A stretch of 64,000 nt of DNA from Dicaeum eximium (lineage: Eukaryota > Chordata > Aves > Passeriformes > Dicaeidae). The stretch lies in the NCBI GenBank assembly GCA_013396995.1, contig VWZP01008105.1, positions 474,188-538,187 on the forward strand, in the 5' to 3' direction. The notes under the pieces were generated by a model. That model saw only the letters and a list, made by a program, of their open reading frames with translations. It was not told the DNA's origin and searched no databases. Both the position numbers and the translations under genes were made by a program. Shown here piece by piece: positions 59,001-64,000 of the stretch (positions are counted from its first letter, which is position 1; each line of letters starts with the position of its first letter).

Positions 59001-61557
59001 ATTCCCTTTTCTAACCCAGGAATGTATTTTTAAAAGAGCAATTTCAACCAGTATATACAGCATTAAGCTGTTTTATATATTTTGGCTGGTATATACCCAT
59101 ACCCTAAGGCTCTGACATGTAAGCATTCATCTGCTTAATTCTATTCTAGAATGTAGGTCTATCAAAATTAAAGAGACTACTCAGAAACAAATGAAACATA
59201 ACTTTGCAAAAAAATTGGTTGTGTAATTAGCTGTATCTATGTGTATTCTGCATCTAAAAAGTATGTTCTTATTTTCAAAAGTATCATAACATGTATTTTA
59301 TGTTAAGAGAAATTAATATCCTTTAATTTGACTTCTTTCATTATGAAATTACAGAGCACTATGACAAATTAATACAATTACTAAGGTTTAAAAGATGTCA
59401 TAAGCATATCTGAAGCTGAAGTGCTTTTTCACTAATATTGTGTTAAGTAATATAAAAGCAAAACCAAAACCCTTTATCCAGAAAAACCCTTCATCCAGTA
59501 AGATGCCAAGATAGCAGATGATCTGCATCTTTAATTATAACAGTTCCTTCTTGCTCAGTTTGAAGCACCCTGTCATTTCTGATTGCTAAATATGGATTTT
59601 GTATGCAATTTAATAATGAAAAGCTAAGAAAACTTTGGCCAAGTGAACACCACATCACCCATAGAAGTAGAATATGTGCTGTTTTTACCTACACCTGGGT
59701 TAGCCTGGAGCTAACAAAAATGTATTTATTGAGTGATAGAGCAACAAGAACTTCCCACCGGTTTCACCTACTCAGTACCTGGGCACAAAACAGAATTATT
59801 ATTCTGCATTACAATGAACTTCTGATACAGAAATACCTATTTCAGATAAAACTGCTTTGCTGTTTTTGCCAACATGAATTGCTAACTCTGAGTGCACAAG
59901 CACAGCCTCAGCCTGTAGTAACTGGCAATGTTTCAGTGCAGAAAATCAGTTTGTCTTGTGCAAACATACCGTGCTCTTTCCTCTTCTAACCTGTGTGCTG
60001 GAGCATAAAGTGAGCTTCAGCAGCTCCTTCCATGTCAGTTCATTTGATTTCTCTCTGTGTGTAGGGATAGAGAGAAATCTTTCTCATTGTCCTGTTCTCC
60101 CATTCTCTCTTTCCCCTGAGCCAGGGTTAGACAGCTGGCTCGTAGGTCAACACCTTGGCTCAGGTGTCAGCCCTGTGAAGCTGCATCCAGCATCCACTGC
60201 TGCAGGAATACCCTGATCAAACAGTGTTTGAAGTCCCATCCTCAAGGACTACTCTGGGAGTCACACTCCTTATTTTATCCAAGATCAGAGAACTCATGGG
60301 ATTTTATTTGTCTGCACATGTGTAAGTCAGCTTAGGGCTCACTTCCCCTGCACTTCTGTCCAGTGCCTTCAGCAGTGCAACTACCAAGCCACCCCAGACT
60401 CTCCTCCTGCTAGCAAACCCCTGCATTTCTAGCTCATAAAACAATCTCCATATTCCCAAAAAGACTTTTTTCTTATTTTCAAGCAGTTTTTGTTAACAGT
60501 GACCTGCCTTATCAGAAGGCATGAGCATTTCCAAAGGATGATTCAGCCAACCAGCCCACCAGCTCTCCCAAAACACATGACTATCCCTCCAGAGGTGCCC
60601 ATTCTCCTCCACTGATTAAAAAGAGAGCTTAAAGCAACTGCTTTAGACTTGAATATATTATTTCTGAATGTCCTAAAACAGGGGCCAAAATTATTTTTTC
60701 CCCCAAAAAACGGATTTATGATGGCAGACTACTTTCAAAACTTTCTAACCAGGAAAGGGTACAGATGAGGTTAGCTTTACCTGTTTTAAGCTCTAAAATT
60801 CATCCCAGGAGAATGGAGGAGCCTACTTTCAGGATGAGATTAATGACACAGAATTCCTGACTTGGGATGATTTGATTCACCCTCAAAAGCTGCATCCCTC
60901 TCTCATCCCACTGACACCAGCAGATGGACAGTTGAGATGAGCCAGAGCTGGGAGAAGGTGGCAACTCCCTGCAGTCTCTGTGTCCCAGGAGGGCTGGAGC
61001 TGGGGCACCTATGGTGAGCTTTGGTTTGTATTTCTCGTGTTTAAAGGCTGTGATGTTCTAAATTCTTATAGTGTCTTAAACTTTAGGCAGATTTCCATCC
61101 CAGTGCCCAGTGACATTCTTGCAAAGCTAAATTAGGCATGCACAAGTCCCTCCTGTGCTTGTTAGGTGAGGCGTGCTGATGAGCTGCGAAGGTTTTCTCA
61201 GGAAGAGATGGTGTTCTGCAAACTGTGTTTTCTTCTGGCATTTTTAGATGCTCTGTGTTTTCCCTTCAGGTATTTTCTCATCTGATTTTGCTGTTGGCAT
61301 GTTCAGGCAGACTGAAGTGTCAGTGGGCATGGCAGAGAGATTCTTCATGTGGAGCTGCATCTGCACAAAGCAACAGCCAGCTCCAGAGAGAAACGCTTCC
61401 CTGCAGACTGCTGTGATAGAAAAATGTTCTTTTGCCTGCTGTTAAACAAAAATACCACAGTGAGTCATCCACAAAACTCTAAGGAAACAAGCAGGACATT
61501 GTGACTATTCTCTGGGCTGCAATTAGCAGGTGATTTTAATAAACCTGAAGTCACCGA

Positions 61558-61845
61558 AGCATAGAATCACAGAATATTTTGGATTTAAAGAGAATTTAAA
61601 GACCATCTAGTTACAACCCACCACACCATGGGCAGGGACCCCTTCCACTAGACCAGACTTCTCAAGGCCCCATCCAACCTGGCCTTGAACACTTCCAGGG
61701 ATGTGCCATCATCAGTTTCTATGGGCAACCTGTGCCAGTGCCTCACCACACACAGCATAAAAAATTTCTTCCTTGCATTCAATCTAAGCCTGCTCTCAGC
61801 CATGCCCCTTTGTCCTATCAGTATCTGCCCACGTACAAAGTGATC
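61558..61845 (-). mobile_element. CR1 LINE 3' tail, antisense
   Basis: A well-preserved CR1 end: 'catagaatcacagaatattt', 'gggcagggaccccttccact', 'caacctggccttgaacactt', 'gccagtgcctcaccacacac', 'aaaaatttcttccttgcatt', 'cctttgtcctatcagtatct'. It is one of the least diverged CR1 copies in the window. Confidence 0.96.
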
Positions 61846-61889
61846 TCATGGTGATGAATCAGGTAGAAAACATAATTTCTTTCCATAGC

Positions 61890-61922
61890 ATGGACATGTC
61901 TCTGTCTCTGTCTCTCTCTCTC
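61890..61922 (+). repeat. CT-rich simple repeat
   Basis: tgtctctgtctctgtctctc-type hexamer repeats resolve into plain (CT)n, followed by a short cacatacacaca. An ordinary microsatellite immediately right of the CR1 copy. Confidence 0.9.
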
Positions 61923-64000
61923 ACATACACACATGCATTTTGTTATCTTTCTCCATTCTCCAGTTCTTGTTTTTGCTCTATGCCAGTAGCTTCAGTTCAA
62001 AGACAATTCACACTTTCTCTGCTTCAAAGTTATTTTTGCTTTACAGCTCCATGACTGCAGGGACCATACCAGTTTTCCCTGACACTTTGCTGTGGAGCTT
62101 CACAGAGGGTTGCTTCAAATACAGGAGCTGAACTTTTGTAGCTCATTTGCAAAAGATTATTTCCTCTGGAGGAACAGCATGGGTGAGTGCCCTGCTTTGT
62201 CCTCACCCTTCTGCATCTGCAGCCAGGACCTGGAGGCAGATTTTCTTGGCCACTTGAACCAAAACAGGTCAGATTGGCAAAGTTTTACTCTTTGACTCAC
62301 AAATTCTATGACAGCCACTCTTGTCAGTGGTGTGCACACCTAGGGTTGTGCTACTTAAATTAAACCTTTAATTAATACTTTTTAATTAAAGTATGATGCT
62401 GCATGTTTAAGCAGATAAACCTTTCAGTTTAGCACTGGACATTTGGCATGACATAGCTGGGTCCACACTTGATTTAACAGAGTCAAAACCGGACCTCCAA
62501 AGACCAAACTTTTGTAAAATTTAGATTATATACCATGGGCCTTGTTCTCTTCTGTTTTATTCTATTAGTTATATCACAGTAGTTACACCATTAACTTCAG
62601 TCGTGCTTCTAAGCCTGAGGAGGGAGGGAAGAGGGCTCACACATGCTTTGTATCTCATCTGGTTGAAGTTACAATTGCTAAAGCTAAATTGGTTTCTGTT
62701 TTGATTTCCCAGAACACATAAAAACAAAGCAGACAGCTGGGATTGGTGTGATGATTTTGAGAGACAAATCATCTGGGAATGGTGCTGAACGTGAAGAGCA
62801 GTTTTGTATTACTATGATATTCATCATTTTCTGGAGGATCTGAGATGGAAATCTGAAGAAATCAGCCTGAATTCCTCTATTTTGTTGCTTGATAGAGGAA
62901 AAATTCCTACTGACTAGAAATGGGCATGAAGAAGTTTTTTTTTATTAAGTGTCTGCACACTTGCTGCTTTTGGAAATAAGAAGCATTTTACCTTAAGCAC
63001 TCATATGTGCAGAAAAACCACAAACAGAAAGCCAACACACCATGTTCTAATACAAAATGAAATATGACCTTTTAAGAACTCTTAAACTTCTGAAGAGCAA
63101 ATGTTGAATCTACATACAATTCAAAGTATATCAGCTAAATTAGATGCTGGATTCAAACCTGTCCTGAATAAAACCATTCTCACATTCTTTTTTTGGCTTT
63201 TTAAAAATTCCCTATGGTTAACTAAAAAACTTTTGAAATTTTTCTGTTATGAGCCAGTTTAGTGCATGCTGCCAGAAGCAGAGTGGCTGCTGTGCCCATG
63301 CCCCTAGGCAGCTCCAACAACCAAAGTGCTCCAAGGCTTGATCCAGGCAGGAGTGGGAATCCCCAGAAGTCAGATGCTTCTGGACCCAGCTCTTGTCCTG
63401 GGACTGCCAGGACAGAGTCTGGATCAGGTCATGGATAAAATGCAAGGTGAGATATTGCAAGGTGATGTTCATTTCCTGGTCCTCACCACCTCTGCTAGTT
63501 AGCTGCTTGCTGAAAAGTTATTTCAATAAAAATGTAAAATATTGGATACTGCTGCATGTAGTTCCCATAGCTTTCCTTGACCCACAAATTACTCTGCTGC
63601 AATGTTATCAGGGAATAAAAACATTGGGTCAAGACCACTTTTATGATGTTAAAACTCCCACTCCTGTTTTGAAATTAACTTACTTATTTGAAAAGAATTT
63701 TAAAAGGAAGTACACAAGTGAGCATATTGCCTTGGCAGGAAGCATAATATACCTGTACATGTTTAATAGCACCACTGATTTAAAGAAAGTCTGATCCAAC
63801 TGGGCATGGCAAGATAGAAAGGACTCAATTAAATTTGGATTTAGAGAGATCTTTTACTGATATATCACTAAGGACAGGTACCCCTTGGCTTTGACAGTTC
63901 TCAGTAAATTCATGCAATCCCTTCCCCTTCACTCCTTCTTGAAAATAATTTCCAGAAAGTTTTCTTTCCATTTAAGAGCATATCAGGTATTCATGTGCCA

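Larger units (their letters stand above)
38883..64000. other. Far-upstream region, no confident gene
   Basis: These 25 kb hold CR1 copies (42385-42953, 61558-61845), an LTR-like block (54145-54640), a duplicated unknown repeat (51262-51600 and 55755-56060), a 26-bp duplication (40335-40386), a simple CT repeat (61890-61922) and an enhancer-like block (47215-47465). There is a weak exon candidate at 48653-48742. The initiating exon of AMOTL1 was searched for by its expected N-terminal motif and not seen. The longer openings (for example 56679-57251 on both strands) lack domains. Whether this is intron or intergenic DNA is undecided. Confidence 0.6.

Noticed and set aside
63830..63900. Minus-strand KPRGTCP reading resembling the AMOTL1 RGTCEP start motif
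   Set aside because: A stop follows at once, there is no Met-Trp-Arg start and no phase-1 donor. Coincidence.
1..64000. Search for operons, CRISPR arrays, toxin-antitoxin or phage-defence systems, tRNA and rRNA genes
   Set aside because: The sequence is a vertebrate nuclear locus. No clustered direct repeats, no tRNA-like folds noticed and no prokaryotic gene organisation.

Overview
The window is nuclear DNA from a bird. It holds many truncated, high-copy CR1 LINE copies with typical avian 3' ends, fragments resembling avian endogenous-retrovirus LTRs, AT-rich introns and one compact CpG island. The two LTR-like fragments resemble elements I associate with passerines and other Neoaves, but I cannot name the species.

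The only gene I can support is AMOTL1 (angiomotin-like 1), on the minus strand and incomplete at both ends. Four exons join in frame with consensus splice sites. They are 18299-18445 (N-terminal segment), 14948-15833 (large exon with the three L/PPxY motifs and the LATS-type HxRxxS site), 4605-4875 (linker and start of the coiled coil) and 413-557 (coiled coil). The phases chain as 1, 2, 0 and then 1 at the last donor. The C-terminal exons lie beyond position 1. The start-codon exon was not found. A 51-nt, phase 1-1 exon at 38832-38882 has excellent splice signals. It reads in frame into the 18.3 kb exon, so it is a probable additional upstream AMOTL1 exon. A weaker exon candidate lies at 48653-48742.

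From left to right: 1-18.4 kb is the AMOTL1 body with its introns (CR1 copies near 1.9, 6.9, 16.2 and 16.8 kb, a 24-bp tandem repeat at 4.0 kb, and a possible conserved non-coding block at 10.5-10.9 kb). 18.4-28.5 kb is intron with CR1 and LTR debris. 28.6-29.5 kb is a CpG island that probably serves as an internal (alternative) promoter. It would give transcripts lacking the 38.8 kb exon, with an in-frame Met at 15772-15774 that matches the start of AMOT and AMOTL2. 29.5-64 kb is far-upstream intron or intergenic DNA with CR1 copies, an LTR-like block at 54.1 kb, a diverged 300-bp duplicated repeat (51.3 and 55.8 kb) and an enhancer-like AT-rich block at 47.2-47.5 kb.

I found no prokaryote-type systems, CRISPR arrays, tRNA or rRNA genes, or second protein-coding gene. 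Most open reading frames are chance openings, antisense shadows of AMOTL1 exons, or CR1 sequence.
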